Shown: positions 52,990 through 64,000, counted from the stretch's first letter. The stretch is 64,000 nucleotides of DNA from Cladopsammia gracilis (GCA_022457155.1 JAJGOT010000348.1:310001-374000); one strand, 5' to 3'. The notes: generated by a model from the sequence alone, not told the origin. A program made the numbers and translations.

Positions 52990-55210
52990 GAAACATTACC
53001 AGGGAAATTACTGTAAACTTCTGCTTTGTCCATGCTAAGGCAAAATTTGTTTAGTCTGATCAGAAATGAAACATGATTCACTATAAAAAGTGTTCAGATC
53101 TGGTGGTACATTTCGCGAATAATGATCACATGTTTATTCAAGTTAGTTTCCATCCTGTCCCCCAGGGCCTGTTCACAGGAAACATGTTTCAGTGCTGATA
53201 TGAAACACATATTATTGTGAAGGTACAGTCTGACCCTGTGATCAAGTATAGTTTAAGAAGCGTCAACAGTGAACGTAAACCTCTGCGAGTGAGATGTAAT
53301 CCATTAGTTTATATTTTAAAGACCAATGCAAAGTTATAATTTTTCGAAAATGCTACCATTCCACGGGTAGTCCAATGCTGCATTCACACTAGGGCAAAAC
53401 ATGCTTAGTCTGATCATAAATGAAACAAGAAAAAAGAAAACGCTTGTCAAGGCTGCCATAATACCCCAAGAATTGTGCAGTATCTTGTTCCGTGAAACAC
53501 GATGAAATGAGATTGTGTTTGTTTTGCTTGAAACAAGGTTCCAACCCCGTTCCTAGGGTCTCTATGATGACGTAGCTGAAGAGAGAGAGGCCCTGGGAAC
53601 GAGGTTGACAAGGTTCCAGATCTGGTTCCAGATTATCGCTGCAAATAACCTCCGAATATGGCATTTTATGATGCGTCACGTGACCAAATACTCAATGAAT
53701 CTTGGGGTGCTCTGCTCGGGTAGTTTCGATCTCAGCCATATGAAACACTTTAGCGCAATTGCCGTTTCCTTGTTACACACTGCATTGCCCTTCGTTCCCG
53801 AAGGGCTTGACAAGTGAAATTGAACTACAAAATCATGCAACCGAGTTCGAGCTCAATTTTTTTTTTGGTTCACGTGTTGTAAGACTTATGTGAGCTTACG
53901 ACTGTTCAGTAAAATAGCATAAATTAAAGAACCAGACGTGAAACGTGTTTTGAAATTACCAACTACTGTGTGCATGAAATTGGAAACATCTTTACGGGAA
54001 ACGCGTTTCGATGAAACATTCTTACTCTAAACATGTTTCGGCGCTAATGCGAACACAATATACAGATAGAGACTAATAAATAAAGTAATCAAGTCTAGTT
54101 GGTGTGAATGGGGTGGTAGTTTGCCTGTTCGGTCTCGTTTTATTTAAGTTTTGCCTTCGCCAATGTAGCTGCCAACAGAATGAAGCGTTTTTACTCAGTA
54201 TTTGATATATTAAAATAAAAACTGACTGTTGCGACTCTAAAGAAAGAAACAACGTGATTCATACACTATGGAATTGAAAATTTCTAAATTTGTCACTTTC
54301 ATTTAGCCGCCTGGAAACTTGACGCCTTTGAATCTTAAAACCTTGGTCATGTACGTTATGTTTGGAATATCTAACTGAATTGGTCGCCTTTTTGTAATTA
54401 AAAACCGTGAGAAACAGTTTTTCTAACAATATAGGCGCGCAACTGACAGGTTCATTTCATATTCTGGATTTTAAAGCAACGTAATAATGGGGTTAAATAG
54501 CATTAGTCTGCACTAGATACTCGTAGGTAGGCAGGGCTCAGATATAAAGCTCTTTGTTCAAGTGTCCCATTTGAAGTTTCCGTATGCGCACAGCTGAAAG
54601 TAAAAGAAAAAAAATACAAAAGTCTCTTCTTTGAGATCCGGATGTGCACGAAATAGAATTTGAATAAAGTCTAGTCTGTTTTTAAAAAAAGAGCGCCGTC
54701 GAATCGAGCCTTGCTAATTCAACGAAGCTGTGTTGACTTGCCATATACAGCCTTGTCGGATACCAACAACTGAAAAAAGGCCAGGGAAATTCCATTCCGC
54801 CATCAGGTAACTCACTTTATCTTAGCTTCATAATTTGCAATATTTCTTTTTCTTGAGTTGCTCAGATTCACGGGCATTTTCTTTTCATGGACATTATGAC
54901 GGTTACCAACTAAGTACTCGGAATTAACGTTTCTGCTTTAAGGAACGGAAACTTCAAGGAAACTGTCTTGTCAGTTTATTGCTTTAAAAAAGCTAAAGCA
55001 TCCGATTATTACTCGACAAAACATGATTTAGAAGTTAGAAACGAGCGGTTTGTTTTGTTCTACACAGGATTCTGTTTTAGCAACACAAGCAAGAGCTTAG
55101 CAACCACCACTTTCGTCCAAAACACCCCAAACATTTGAAAAGATTGGTTTGCTGAGCAGACTGAAAAAGGGAGACTAAGTAGAGACAGATAAAAGACGAA
55201 GCGTAAAACA
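52990..55210. other. Intergenic region with dispersed repeats
   Basis: Between the cGAS-like gene and the GPCR. Two related blocks, each with TTAGTCTGATCA.AAATGAAACA (about 53050 and 53405), and several AAACATGTTTC-type motifs (53180 and 54000-54050) suggest a decayed repeat. The rest shows no gene. 5' UTR or promoter sequence of the GPCR should lie near the end. Confidence 0.4.
53542..53607. repeat. Small inverted repeat (about 66 bp)
   Basis: CAACCCCGTTCCTAGGGTCTCT and AGAGAGGCCCTGGGAACGAGGTTG are near-complementary arms. A similar GGGACGAGGTTG fragment occurs near 6645. Probably a small MITE. Confidence 0.55.
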
Positions 55211-56164
55211 GTGATGTCAGAGAGAGAACCTTCAAACTCAAATAAGTTGCAATGTTCCTGGCCGCTACATCCAGCTGTGACATCTTGCGAAGAACTAAAC
55301 AGTCTTCACTGGCACTTTCTAGTGTTGGAGATTGTGTTAAACGCTGTTCTTGCCTTGGTAGCAGTGACAGGTAACGCGCTGTGGATTGCGGCTTACGCGA
55401 AAACACCATCCCTTCAAACACCCCTTAACATGTGTCTTCTCAGCTTAGCTTCAGTCGGTCTCTTTAATGGCGCCGTCATGCAGCCGTTGATTATATCAGA
55501 CACTGGGTTTTTCCTGGCGTGTCCTTCGACCACATGCTCCCTGGAACACATCGTGTCAGGCATCGTAACTTTAGTTGGAGACAGTACTCTACAAAACATT
55601 GCAGTGATCTGTATTGATCGTTACATAGCGATTCTTCACAGTGTCAAATACAACCAGTGGGTCACAAAAACGCGCATTTTTATCGCCTTTTGTTGTTATG
55701 CACTGTTTCGTTTATTTCTAAGCGTTTGCGTTTTTACAGGATTCATAGATTATCACATCCTCGTCATCTCTTCGATAGTTTTCAGTATTGTAATAATAAT
55801 TTTCACTTGCGTTCGAATGTTTGTTAGGATTCGTCGCCTCGGTACCGTCGCTGTCGGGCCAATGAATCCGGAAGAAGAAAGAAAGAAAGCCCAGGAACGA
55901 AAAGTTGCGAAAACTGTTGGTGTACTTATTGGTATTTCAGCTTTCTGCTATGCCCCTGCGCTTGCATATTTTTTCGCCAATAAAGCAACCGCCGTCAGCG
56001 GAGATCTTCACGCCATACTTTGGCGTTATATCGAAACTGTAATGATGTTAAACGCCGTAGTGAACTTTGCCGTTTATTTTTCTCGGCACAAAGACAAGCG
56101 AATTGCCGTCCGTAAAGTTATCAACGACACGTATAACACCATTAAGAGTTGTCGTTGCCATTAA
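55211..56164 (+). CDS. Divergent class A (rhodopsin-like) GPCR
   Basis: An intronless protein of about 317 residues with seven predicted membrane helices (about 36-60, 70-92, 112-135, 152-175, 180-204, 232-255 and 268-290). TM1 has the conserved GN (53-54) and TM3 ends with the canonical DRY (135-137). A Cys before TM3 is present. Unusual points are: the TM2 LxxxD acid is replaced (LSLASVG), the TM6 CWxP reads CYAP, the TM7 NPxxY reads NFAVY, and the second extracellular loop is only a few residues. Such changes are common in lineage-specific cnidarian receptor expansions, and the ligand cannot be inferred. The start MSEREPSN is the first ATG of the ORF, giving a short extracellular N-terminus with no signal peptide. 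Confidence 0.85.
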   Translation: MMSEREPSNSNKLQCSWPLHPAVTSCEELNSLHWHFLVLEIVLNAVLALVAVTGNALWIAAYAKTPSLQTPLNMCLLSLASVGLFNGAVMQPLIISDTGFFLACPSTTCSLEHIVSGIVTLVGDSTLQNIAVICIDRYIAILHSVKYNQWVTKTRIFIAFCCYALFRLFLSVCVFTGFIDYHILVISSIVFSIVIIIFTCVRMFVRIRRLGTVAVGPMNPEEERKKAQERKVAKTVGVLIGISAFCYAPALAYFFANKATAVSGDLHAILWRYIETVMMLNAVVNFAVYFSRHKDKRIAVRKVINDTYNTIKSCRCH

Positions 56165-58050
56165 GTAATACATAAAAGAAATTATAAAATATATGTTTAA
56201 TCATTAACAAAGTAAACGTTTACCTAAAATGATAGATTATCTGTTATTTGTATTATTGTAATTTTTTTAATATTAGGTTCCGAGGGAAAATGTAGAATTT
56301 AATTTCTTTTTTGTACTCGATTGGGTTTCTTTAGGGGTCTAAAGGAATATTCGAATTGATTTTCTTGCGTGCAGAATCACAAGAAATTAGTTTCCTGATA
56401 AATTGAATCGCTGATACAACAAATATAAGTAAAGTAGGATAAGCACGCTACTTAAAATCGTCTTAAAGCAAACAAAAGTTTGCATATCCTCGGCAATTTA
56501 AATTCAGAGTAAATTTGCATTTGATCAACAATTAACAATTTCGAACATTTACCTAACAATACAAAAAATATTTGAATTATTGCTGTGTTGCTTTCTCAGT
56601 GAAGAGTTCCCAGATTTTCCCACAAGTTAAAAGTGTGGCCAGTGGCTGAGTTTTTTTTCATAATCTGAGAATAACTTTTGCGTTTTAATGATTTAATGGA
56701 GTACTTAAAAATTTCGCAACAGTCAGTGAAATACAAAACTGATTTGCCAACGAATCACAAACACGCTCATCAGCAGTTTCAGGAAATGAGATGAAATGTG
56801 AAATGTTATTTTTATGAATGCTAAAAAAACTTGCAAATGAAGCATGATGACCACAATAAAAGCTTGTCATATAAAAATATCCCGTCACCTTTATTTTAAT
56901 CAGTGGCAGCTTTAGTGTTACGGAATCAGTATTGCTCGGTTTTTCCATAAAGCTGATATATATCGATATACTTCTGAACCCAAATACACTTTTTCTGTTT
57001 CTTAAAATTTGAACATAATTGAAGTTTCATAAAATATATATTGTCAAGGAGAGATAATCTGAACAACTTAACTCTCCTCGCTAACGTTTTAGACAATTTA
57101 AGAACTGATAATTTGAGCTTCGCGCCTGACTGTAAAGTAGGAAAAAAAACAGAAACACACTTGATTTGGACAGCTGCTGCTCTGGTCTCAAGTCAAACAT
57201 CTTTCAAAACAATGGAACTTTTAGCTTATATTTTAAATGTTCTTTTTTGTAATGTGAAATGTATAACAGTGAAGTAATAGGCAGAACGTATTGCTGCTTC
57301 AATTCTGCTGCAAAATTATAGACGTGTGCTTGCGCGGAATGGATAAAACTGATGTCATAACGAAAAACCTGCGCGGACCTTAATGCGACAAAATTGATTC
57401 AATTTGTTTTACACCTGCCAGGGTCTTTACTGCGCATGTTGGGTATTAAACCGTTGGCTGAACTGCGTAGGCGAACTGGGCAGGCGGACTGGGCAGGCGG
57501 ACTGGGCAGCTGCTTTCAAGATCAAAGGGCTGGCTTTCATTTTCTTATTTTTTTAATTTCTCCGATGTGGGTGATATTTGCAATTAAAAAAAGTTGTTAC
57601 AATGATTGAAAATGTTTTCACTGATTACAAATTAACCTTTCTGTTGCTATTTTGTTTACGTTTTAAATAAAAAACAAACGATCGCTAATTATAAAATCAA
57701 TCACAGCAGCTCAAGCTCGACAGACGAAGAAATATTGCACGTAATTAGACTGCGTATCCAGCCTGCTCGGATTCCAGCCGCTTTGTGCGCCCGCGTTCCT
57801 TTGCGCATTTGTTGGGAGGAAGGATCAGGCTTCTCAAACGGCTGGAAACGGATGTCCTCAGCAATTTTAGTGAGAACGCACGTTGAAATTTAGAAATTGC
57901 GACCAATTTGAATAGATACATTTATGGAGCCAATGTGTACACACACCTAAAACCCAAGCACGACTGCTTTTATGAAGTAAGGTTGACTAATTAACCTACT
58001 TAATTGATTCTAGCAATTCGCAAATAGCAAGAGACCAGGGGTCAATTCAA
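56165..58050. other. Intergenic region, no gene recognised
   Basis: AT-rich sequence downstream of the GPCR. Only short, unconvincing reading frames occur. A 15-bp unit (GCGGACTGGGCAGGC) repeats about three times at 57472-57510. Confidence 0.4.
57472..57510. repeat. 15-bp tandem repeat
   Basis: Nearly three copies of GCGGACTGGGCAG, GC-rich in an AT-rich context. Confidence 0.75.
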
Positions 58051-58054
58051 TAAA

Positions 58055-58140
58055 ACTTTTACAAGTGTAATTTACAAGTGTAGCTATTGTTTTTAACCTC
58101 TGAAACAATGGCTACACTTGTAAATTACACTTGTAAAAGT
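58055..58140. repeat. Hairpin MITE
   Basis: ACTTTTACAAGTGTAATTTA… and its complement (…TAAATTACACTTGTAAAAGT) form arms of about 35 bp around a short loop. Confidence 0.65.
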
Positions 58141-58161
58141 ACAAAAGCATTTGCCAAAATA

Positions 58162-58344
58162 TACAGCTATTTCAATTAACGTTGTCGGATGAAAAAAGCT
58201 CAAAGCCAAGACCGCAAGGTAGTATGGGATTTATATGCATAAATTCACCACAACTGCTATTAACAACTATCCACACTACCTTGCGGTCTTGGCTTGTAGG
58301 CTTTGAGCTTTCATCCGACAACGTTAATTGAAATAGCTGTATAC
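58162..58344. mobile_element. Intact hairpin MITE, relative of 2041-3705
   Basis: The termini TACAGCTATTTCAATTAACG and the inverse are the same as those of the split copy. The inner arm is AGCCAAGACCGCAAGGTAGT. This copy shows the uninterrupted form. Confidence 0.7.
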
Positions 58345-58346
58345 AC

Positions 58347-58414
58347 CATCCTCGGAGACCCAGGGGCAATTAGTTGGGGCGCCCCAACTAACTGCCCCTG
58401 GGTCACCGAGGATG
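58347..58414. repeat. 68-bp near-perfect palindrome
   Basis: CATCCTCGGAGACCCAGGGG and the inverse, centred on GGGGCGCCCC. It starts two to three bases after the end of the MITE at 58162-58344. Confidence 0.7.
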
Positions 58415-59690
58415 CATATACACCTGCCTTAACATATATTAACAGATCCTCAGATTCAAAGAATTTTTCATGGTTGATGTAGAACCGTTATAACAGAAAT
58501 TGTTAGGTCTGTGAATTTGTCAACTGATAAACATTAATAGTGGGTTCATTCATTCATTCATTCATTCATGGGTTCCGTCGTTATTACGACTTCAAACGTA
58601 ATTTCATGAAATAATGTGGCTACAAATTGGTCTCTGTTTCAAATTAACTCTTGCACGGTCTGATCTTACACTCTCGTCCAATCAAAAAACATGCTTGAAT
58701 TGGGGAGTACAACAATATTGAAAAACATGTTTATTCATCGTGGTGGTTCTTGGGTAGCTTTCTTTATCGTTTGTCTCGCAATGTGGTTACTTCAGATGTG
58801 GATCGCCCAAAAATATCAATAGCCAATAGCCACTAGGCGTTCAAATTTCGCAAAGCCTCACCCCCGACAAAATTGTCCCGTATGCTCATGTTTAAAGTGA
58901 CCACATCGTGAGACGAACAATACTATATTTATATAATTAACATATAAAAGATTCCGGATTTTTAGGATTGACAATGCAGGCGTTTCTTTGAGGAGGGGTT
59001 AAAAAAATTGGGGTCAGTGGCAGATGCACATGGATCTACATGCGCAGTCTCGTTGCCATGACGAAAAAAAAAAGTTTTTTGAATTCCCGGTCTCTTTAAA
59101 CTTGAGGAATCCGTCTGGTTTTCGGTATGAATTCGAATGTACCAAAACTTTTAACGCACATCATGGTAGGAATGTTGTTTTGCTGATTAACGCGCATGTT
59201 CAACATTTTCATAATATTTTTAAAAATGGACTTGTAACCAGGTGGATTCATGATTAAATAAAACGTTAGTCTGGTTAAAAATTGTGTTTGAAAATATAAA
59301 ATATATTAAAAATCGTTTCGGTTAAAACTTCAGCCTTCATCATGGGAAAGTGATAAGAAATTTACAAAGAGCGCGTATATCTATTAAAAAAAATGCAAAT
59401 TTGAGCTAATTAAGTCTTGTCCTTTAAAGTTAAATTCAAATACTCATGCGACATGCTACGAAAGCACCTTGCACAGACTTTGACACCGATAATGGGTAAC
59501 ACAGATTACATGGTAAAGAACAGTGTAGGGGCGGATCCAGGAATTTCTAAGTGTCCGCTTATGGAAGGTGTCCGTTAGCAGAGTTTCGACTGTATTTTTA
59601 TGAACCACATGGGAGACACAGGTCTGATTGGGGAAGGGGGGGAGGGGGTCCGGACCCCCCCGACCCTCCCCCTCGATCCACCACTGCAGT
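58415..59690. other. Repeat-derived intergenic stretch
   Basis: No gene is recognised. Minus-strand sequence at 59316-59350 (ATGATGAAGGCTGAAG then CCGAAACG) resembles the conserved patch near ends of Penelope-like elements. An isolated CAGTCGAAAC-type MITE end lies at 59550-59592. Confidence 0.3.
58548..58569. repeat. (TTCA)n microsatellite
   Basis: About five copies of the TTCA/CATT tetramer. Confidence 0.7.
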
Positions 59691-60192
59691 GAGGAATTTT
59701 GTGATCAGATGGAACATATCGAACTCGGAGAAGACGACGAGTTGGTGTCCTTTGATGTCGTTGCCGTATTTACTCCAATTCCTGGAGAACTCGCCATTCA
59801 TGTTACTATAGCTACTGATGGGCTTTTTAATGATAACATGTTGCAGGATAGAACTGCTATCCCTGCTGATGACACTGTTGACTTTTTAGAATTCTGCTTG
59901 TCAACAAGAAACCTTAAGTACAATAGCACCCACTACCAACAGATCTTCGGTACCGCCATGGGCTCTCCAGTTTCAGCTGTGATGGCATGGAAGATCTGGA
60001 GCAGCGAGCACTATCCACCTCCCTTGTCCAGCCTTGTTTCTGGAAACGTTTTGTCGATGATGTCAGTTTGCCGCTGTAAAATCAAGTCTTGTACAAACTC
60101 TACAGCAACACTTAAATAACATCGAGCAATCGATCCAATTCACAGTTGAAAGGGAAACAAACCCAGAGATACCCTTTCTTGACGTCACCATC

Positions 60193-60507
60193 CCGGGGGG
60201 GGGACTCGCATACAAAAATGACGGGGTGCTCGTCGGAAATTTTCGAAAAACACCCTAAAAGGTACCAGCTCTGGTTTAATGGGCGTAGCTCAAATGAATT
60301 TTTACCCCCAAGAGGAACCAATTCTGAAACATCGCATGTCATAGTCTGTCATTTTTTCGGCTCAATACCCAAAAAGGTACCGCGATAATTCTAACGGTGA
60401 TCATTTTAGATTTTAGCACTCTAAGAGGTACCAATCTACACATTTTGACCTCCAAAAGGTACGACGAGCACCCTGTCCTTTTTATATGGGATCCCCCCCC
60501 CGGGGGA
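60193..60507. mobile_element. 315-bp TIR element inside the Penelope-like element
   Basis: The ends (CCGGGGGGGGG…GGGTGCTCGTCG and the inverse) form imperfect TIRs of about 45 bp. An 8-bp direct repeat, TCACCATC, flanks it (60185-60192 and 60508-60515), as for hAT-type insertions. A KGTACC-type motif (AAAGGTACC) recurs inside. Confidence 0.7.
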
Positions 60508-60742
60508 TCACCATCTGTCGACAGGACAATGGCCAAATTTCAACCAAAGTCTACCGTAAACCCACCCATACAGAAAGATATCTGGCGTTTGAGTCGTACA
60601 ACCCGCTCACATATAAGAGGGCCGTTGTCAAGTCTTTGACCGATCGTGCCAAAAATATTCCATCTTCAAGGGATGAACGATCCAAAGAAATGAAACATGT
60701 AACTTCTGCACTGTTGGCAAATCCCTATCATGGGCTATACGG

Positions 60743-61091
60743 GGATGCTCCGCCCGAAAGGGGTACCTTTTTGAAGCTGGAGGTATATGAAAGGGTCGGA
60801 ATTTCACGATTTGAAGTATATGAAAGGGTAGGGATTTCACGAAGAATAGGAAAGGGTAGCGAAACACAAGTTGAAGTTTAAAAAAGGTAGCGAAAACTGT
60901 CATTTAAATATTATAAAAACGGCCTTTCAAAATATATGAAACAGACGCACGTAAACGCTATATGATTTCAATGAAAGGTATATGAAAGGGGTACCATTTT
61001 CAATGAAAAGTATATGAAAGGGGTACCTTTTTTTGTCAAAAACGGTACATGAAGGGTAAGGGTTTGGACCTCGGGGCGGAGCATCCCCCTA
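60743..61091. mobile_element. Second TIR element inside the Penelope-like element
   Basis: The ends GGGGATGCTCCGCCCG and CGGGGCGGAGCATCCCC are inverse. The interior has many copies of a TATGAAAGGG(GTACC) motif. It shares the AAAGGGGTACC motif with the 60193-60507 element, so the two may be related. Confidence 0.6.
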
Positions 61092-61351
61092 CAAACTTTG
61101 TTCAGTATTCCCCCCCCCCCCCACCAGGGTGGCAAACCGAAACTGTTTCCTCAACAATCGTCGGCCTGCACCGTTCTCCATGGATAATATTGCGATACAT
61201 CAATGGTACAACAGAGCCGATCAAGCGAATTTTAAGCAACCCCACCAGACTATCGGCAGTTTATTTCCTAAACCGAAAGACTCTGTCCCGAAAGATCAGA
61301 CTCGTGGCGCTATTTATTCAATTCCCTGCCAATATTGTGACAAAAGCTACA

Positions 61352-61463
61352 TTGTTCTCTAATCACTCTGCAGTGAAACGAGAACAAATAATTTTCACTC
61401 TAAATATCACACACTAAGGCAAGAATCAGGAATAGGCATCTCGTTTATTGATAGCTGGACTAT
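61352..61463. repeat. 112-bp direct repeat, copy 1
   Basis: Nearly identical to 61902-62013 (one difference noticed, AATAATT against AATCATT). It begins exactly where the GIY-YIG reading frame of the Penelope-like element stops being recognisable. Confidence 0.9.
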
Positions 61464-61901
61464 ATAAAAGTTCACGGGCAATGTACAAGCATACTGTAAT
61501 CGTTTAACAAATAATGAGGACAACTGCCAATTATCAAAGCTATCCGATGAGCTAATATACCTGTAATTTACATTTCACACGAATAGAAAATTTACATACA
61601 ACAAACGTAAAAACTTCGGTCTCAGTTACACAAAGTAGCTTAACCAAAATTAACTGGTTATTTTCGCTTAAAGACGTACAACATAAGCCTTCATGTCCAC
61701 GTATAATGTATCTGATTACAAACAATAACAAAATTAAAGAAAATTTACAGAAACGTAGCGAGAGATGCCGTCGAGTGACCTTGAAAACTGCGAAAACACC
61801 TTATATACCTATTAATAACAAATAGTCACGCACGCTGTAATGCCGACACCTTCGTACAAGCACTAAAACAAGCGTGCATTCCTTAACGTGAGAAAATACA
61901 T

Positions 61902-62013
61902 TTGTTCTCTAATCACTCTGCAGTGAAACGAGAACAAATCATTTTCACTCTAAATATCACACACTAAGGCAAGAATCAGGAATAGGCATCTCGTTTATTG
62001 ATAGCTGGACTAT
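61902..62013. repeat. 112-bp direct repeat, copy 2
   Basis: Second copy, 550 bp after the first and just 3' of the recombinase pseudogene (minus strand). Confidence 0.9.
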
Positions 62014-62084
62014 CAATTCCATAATCGAAATAAAGAAAGAGAATGAAGGAACAAAAATCCTAAAGTTCCAAACTTTAGAGACTA

Positions 62085-62993
62085 AAAGCAACGCCGAAGT
62101 TATCGTTAATATAGCCATCCTTAGCTAATTTGTCTTAGCGCCAACGACCATGACGTTTAAGTGACCTATCATAAACACCTACGTTAGCAGCGGCAGTAGC
62201 GCCTCGTAATGTGAAACTATTTGAGTAGGAAAACCTAATTGACAAAATGCATCCAATACTACCTCCCGGGCGCGGGTATATGAGATACCCGTGCTCCTTA
62301 AAGTATAAGAAGCTTTAGACCTTACAAAATGTAATGTACGAAAAAACTTAAGTGAAATGATAAATCAATACCAGCAGCCTGAACATATCTATTGAACAAG
62401 TTATATGGCCAGTCCTGGCCAGTGGAACAACATTCCATTTCTATAATATAATTCTTGCCCTTAGCAATAAACAGCTCAACATATTTATCGTCGGAAAACT
62501 TAACATCTCAACAGCGTAAATAAGCTAGTTCATTAAACTGCGTAAAAGCCAGCATAACTGTCACACAAATAGTGGTAGTGCGTAAGTCAGACAAACTAGC
62601 GTTAACTGATGCAAACTTTGACATATATTAAATATCATATCGGGAATGACAGGGCTAGGGTCTTTTTTGACTATCGGTTGAGACTTCTTTTAGCTGATTC
62701 GCAACTAAATAATCGGCAAAGGTTATGCGCCAAGCGAATACCGTACAGCGGCTTCTAAAGCTGAGTACGATGAATTACTTTGAAGAAAGGACTCTAAATA
62801 AGTAGCAACAGACAAATACTTAGATGGAAGAACGCTAATTTCCTTATAGCTAGCACCCCAAACTCTAAACTTTTCAAAAGCTCTTGAATAACGCTCAGTA
62901 GTGGAATCCGCTTCTGCTCCTAAAACAGCGTAAAGGTAAAGAACTTGCCAATCGACAAAGAACGACCCACGAATGTCGATAAAGCCCTAGCAC
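62085..62993 (-). pseudogene. Tyrosine recombinase (DIRS/Crypton-type) pseudogene
   Basis: The 5' half reads TTERYSRAFEKFRVWGASYK, then ISVLPSKYLSVATYLESFLQ, resembling the N-terminal SAM-like domain of metazoan XerD-type recombinases. After frame breaks the middle continues (HNLCRLFSCESAKRSLN). The 3' end shows TLRGATAAANVGVYDRSLKR then HGRW and KDGYIND, the R…H/W catalytic signature of eukaryotic tyrosine recombinases. At least three nonsense or frame changes disable it. The class (DIRS-like, Ngaro or Crypton) cannot be decided without its RT, and none is seen nearby. Confidence 0.65.
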
Positions 62994-63086
62994 CTGTAAT
63001 AAACAAACAAAGAGAAAAATAAGTACAAAACCCACCTCTGCAATAATTATGGCGTATACATACATACCTATGTCATAAAACAAAGG

Positions 63087-63292
63087 TCCCAGTGGACCAA
63101 ACAAAGTCCCAGTGGACTAATATATTTCCAAAATGTAAACAAATCAATAATGAAAAACAGACAATGTGTATCGATACGTATCAAAGTCTCAGTGGACTAA
63201 TGAGATACTAATACAAAATGCACATCCCAGTGGAAACAATGAATGGGGCAATACAACACTGTCCAAGACCCAGTGGACTAATGAAGTTTTGG
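63087..63292. repeat. Dispersed CCCAGTGGACTAATGA motifs
   Basis: At least five copies of a CCCAGTGGAC-type word occur at irregular spacing (about 63089, 63107, 63188, 63227 and 63270), immediately upstream of the recombinase pseudogene. Confidence 0.7.
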
Positions 63293-64000
63293 TGCCATCA
63301 AATTTAAAAAAACAACTAACACTGGAGTACAAAAAGAAGACGAGCCAAAACAAGTTTCTTTGTTTGCCCCTTGAACAAAAACATCGCTCCCATTTTAGAG
63401 GAACAAAATATCCACAACAAAAAACTCTTAAACGCGCCGCTTTCCTGCATAAGATATGCCCAGAACACTGACGAAGGCCAGTACGAGACAATCAAACACC
63501 ACGAGTCTGACAATTAAGAAAATGCATAAGGACGTGAGGAATTAAAATTGCACCTTTAGATCTTTACACATTTAGAAGCATTGACACATTATCGGTATTG
63601 CTCTCAAATGCATTATATCTTCCATATGACACTGCTTATTTCCCACAATATTCAATTTACGATGACTTGACAAACGACAGATAAAACGTTTCTTTGTTGT
63701 TGTGTGTTTGTTTTGTTGATTTAAAGCTTGTGATAGCGGTTTTACAAAGTGGAAGTTTGACTGAGTGAATAAATAACCAATAAATAAATAAATAAATAGA
63801 CTAACAAACTTCAAGTTTGTAAACTGCTCTCGCAAGCTTTAAGCAACAAAATAAACACAACAAAATTCAACATCGTATTTCATTTTGATCTGTTCAAAAA
63901 GCCCCAAATATCGCATTTAGAAAAACTAAGCTAGCGGAATGTTTCGCGGGCGCGCGTGTGCCAGCCGCCCTCCGGGCCGCCTCCGCCGTCGCGCAGGACT
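63293..64000. other. Right edge of the window, no gene recognised
   Basis: Includes an (AAAT)n tract at about 63780-63798. The last 60 bases rise sharply in GC, with CGCGCG-type words, which could be the start of a CpG-rich promoter or a repeat. Nothing further can be supported. Confidence 0.3.

Larger units (their letters stand above)
59690..61351 (+). mobile_element. Penelope-like element, decayed and interrupted
   Basis: The reverse transcriptase part shows DDELVSFDVVAVFTPIP, then YQQIFGTAMGSPVSA and, after a frame change near 59985, FVDDV (the active-site box). The finger/linker segment continues across a TIR insertion (60193-60507), with KVYRKPTHTERYLAFESYNP. A GIY-YIG-type start is visible near the end (IYSIPCQYCDKSYI) and is cut off at about 61352, where a 112-bp repeat begins. 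RT plus a C-terminal GIY-YIG nuclease is the hallmark of Penelope-like elements. Several frame changes make it a pseudogene. Confidence 0.75.

Noticed and set aside
59316..59350. Hammerhead-ribozyme-like core (ATGATGA … CGAAAC) on the minus strand
   Set aside because: Penelope-like elements can carry hammerhead motifs, but the first base of CTGATGA differs and stem II does not form convincingly.
59551..59811. Plus- and minus-strand Pro/Gly-rich ORFs around 59600-59800
   Set aside because: They arise from a G/C-run repeat end next to the Penelope-like element; only the frame with RT motifs is real.
61049..61417. ORF spanning the second TIR element and the GIY-YIG remnant
   Set aside because: It fuses repeat sequence with an out-of-frame reading of the Penelope-like end; not a separate gene.

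Overview
The window is nuclear DNA of an animal, most likely an anthozoan cnidarian (a stony coral or close relative). The reasons are spliced genes with GT-AG introns, AT-rich DNA packed with short inverted-repeat elements, a cGAS-like receptor gene, a divergent rhodopsin-type GPCR, and remnants of Ty3/gypsy, Penelope-like, tyrosine-recombinase and SINE elements. The taxon is inferred from this mix, not from a marker gene.

Layout. 1-512 (+): a Spot14/MID1IP1-like gene. 1270-4397: stacked MITEs, including one inverted-repeat element interrupted by two others. 8875-10509 (+): a two-exon FAM167-like gene. 12481-49469 (-): one large gene, reconstructed here as 21 coding exons with matching phases. 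It encodes a predicted 1,891-residue ZRANB3 orthologue: SNF2 helicase, PIP box, two NZF zinc fingers in one 2.9-kb exon, and a C-terminal HNH nuclease. Its introns hold most of the mobile DNA: a gypsy-type retrotransposon (32851-37076), a 1.6-kb fold-back element (23219-24846), a 1.6-kb element with arrays of a GTTCG-type motif (27672-29299), a 2.0-kb element carrying a RecQ-like helicase fragment (44345-46348), SINEs and many MITEs. 51116-52840 (+): an intronless cGAS/Mab-21-like nucleotidyltransferase gene, head-to-head with ZRANB3. 55211-56164 (+): an intronless GPCR gene. 58000-63300: repeats, namely small hairpin MITEs, a decayed Penelope-like element interrupted by two TIR elements, and a tyrosine-recombinase pseudogene with 112-bp direct repeats.

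The genes do not form an operon or obvious pathway. ZRANB3 is a replication-stress fork-remodelling enzyme recruited by PCNA and K63-polyubiquitin. The cGAS-like gene is a candidate nucleic-acid sensor. They may share a regulatory region of about 1.6 kb between their start codons. The points most worth following up are the cGAS-like protein with a roughly 200-residue unassigned C-terminal region, the five-fold tandem duplication of a ZRANB3 5' splice site, the enlarged two-NZF ZRANB3, and the helicase-carrying transposon. Splice sites were called by eye from consensus, phase and remembered family similarity, without transcript data.
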